DNA of 16,330 nucleotides from Candidatus Methanomethylophilaceae archaeon (GTDB lineage Archaea > Thermoplasmatota > Thermoplasmata > Methanomassiliicoccales > Methanomethylophilaceae). Below, piece after piece: positions 15,909 to 16,330 of the stretch. The stretch's first letter is position 1, and every line of letters starts with the position of its first letter. Where the stretch lies: the NCBI GenBank assembly GCA_017395275.1, contig JAFPVN010000146.1, positions 1-16,330 of the forward strand, read 5' to 3'. Position numbers and translations under genes: made by a program. Below the pieces are notes generated by a model, which had not been told where the DNA came from, did not search any database, and saw only the letters and a program-made list of their open reading frames with translations.

Positions 15909-16330
15909 TCACTCCGTCCCCCAATACTTCCAGTGGCGTTGCTCCGAATCCTTGATCTCGTTCTCCAAAAACGACTTCAGTTTCGATACTTTCAGTTTTC
16001 CCATAATGCCCAGATCCATCCTGTCGATCTGGTCCAGAAGGAGTATGTAGAACGGGGACAGGTCGAATAGTTTGCTATTAGGCTTATCTACCCAGCGCAT
16101 ATCGGAGCTCGAGAATACACAATGGCTTTCCCGTATGTACGGGTTCGCGTTCGCCATCTTGTAGACAGTCTTTGGTTCATCCTCACCATGGCCCTTCTGG
16201 AACAGAACATCGAACTGAGTGAATATGCAGATCACATTACCCTGGTTGTAGGTGTATTCTGTTTTAATCACCCCTTGCATGCGCTTCTCCTGATTACGGT
16301 ATTCTTCCAGATGCTGCATCGTATTGGCAG
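15909..16330 (-). CDS. Partial protein, possibly the end of a GTPase-like domain
   Basis: The frame is open to the right window edge, so the N-terminus is missing; the first Met seen, at 16319, need not be the start. The fragment has a buried strand ending in a TQFD motif (NVICIFTQFDVLF), which resembles the base-recognition motif (N/T)KxD of TRAFAC GTPases. After it come polar segments and a C-terminal helix (MGKLKVSKLKSFLENEIKDS). One motif with Lys replaced by Gln is thin evidence, and a P-loop would have to lie outside the window. It ends five bases before the start of the 307-residue gene, so the two are probably co-translated partners. Confidence 0.6.
   Translation of the reverse strand, partial: ANTMQHLEEYRNQEKRMQGVIKTEYTYNQGNVICIFTQFDVLFQKGHGEDEPKTVYKMANANPYIRESHCVFSSSDMRWVDKPNSKLFDLSPFYILLLDQIDRMDLGIMGKLKVSKLKSFLENEIKDSEQRHWKYWGTE

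Noticed and set aside
1..16330. CRISPR array, tRNA, rRNA or insertion sequence
   Set aside because: No regularly spaced direct repeats, cloverleaf-like sequence, rRNA-like stretch or transposase was found by eye on either strand.

Overview
The window looks archaeal, most likely a gut or rumen methanogen of the Methanomassiliicoccales (Thermoplasmata). This is inferred from roughly even base composition, TATA-like boxes about 30-45 bases before starts, strong GGAGG-type ribosome binding sites, and the mix of Sel1-repeat and BspA-type leucine-rich proteins without signal peptides. No rRNA, tRNA, CRISPR array or insertion sequence was seen. The region reads as an accessory, conflict-type island, not as core metabolism.

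Layout, left to right. (1) 1-1257, minus: a 24-residue leader ORF overlaps the start of a Sel1-repeat plus AAA+ ATPase gene that runs off the left edge. (2) 1373-3196, plus: an unknown 181-residue protein and a BspA-like leucine-rich repeat protein. (3) 6379-3197, minus: a YbjN/secretion-chaperone-like protein, a VirD4/TraG-type ATPase without membrane anchor, a 41-residue protein, and a Sel1-repeat gene broken by a frameshift. (4) 6683-7306, minus: an unknown acidic protein. (5) 7421-14870, plus: a tight operon, several of whose genes overlap, encoding a 36-residue peptide, a small single-pass membrane protein, a degenerate transglutaminase-like protein, a 1065-residue SF1 helicase with a C-terminal nuclease-like domain, a protein with an SPFH-like C-terminal half, a small beta-rich protein and an active-looking transglutaminase/protease. 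A strong hairpin plus T-run follows. (6) 14980-16330, minus: two unrecognised genes, the upstream one cut by the window edge and possibly GTPase-like.

Two things tie these blocks together. First, the same 18-bp dyad, GAAAA-N8-(T/A)TTTC, lies in three intergenic regions at 47-50 bases from the start codons, in both directions where transcription is divergent. This suggests one regulon. Second, a 20-base stretch covering ribosome binding site and start codon is duplicated exactly in front of the AAA+ leader ORF and the 207-residue gene. The most interesting candidate system is the helicase/transglutaminase operon: an active and a catalytically dead transglutaminase-like protein flank a nuclease-tailed SF1 helicase. 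It may work together with the co-regulated VirD4-like ATPase and AAA+ modules. Function as defence or interbacterial/intracellular conflict is inference.
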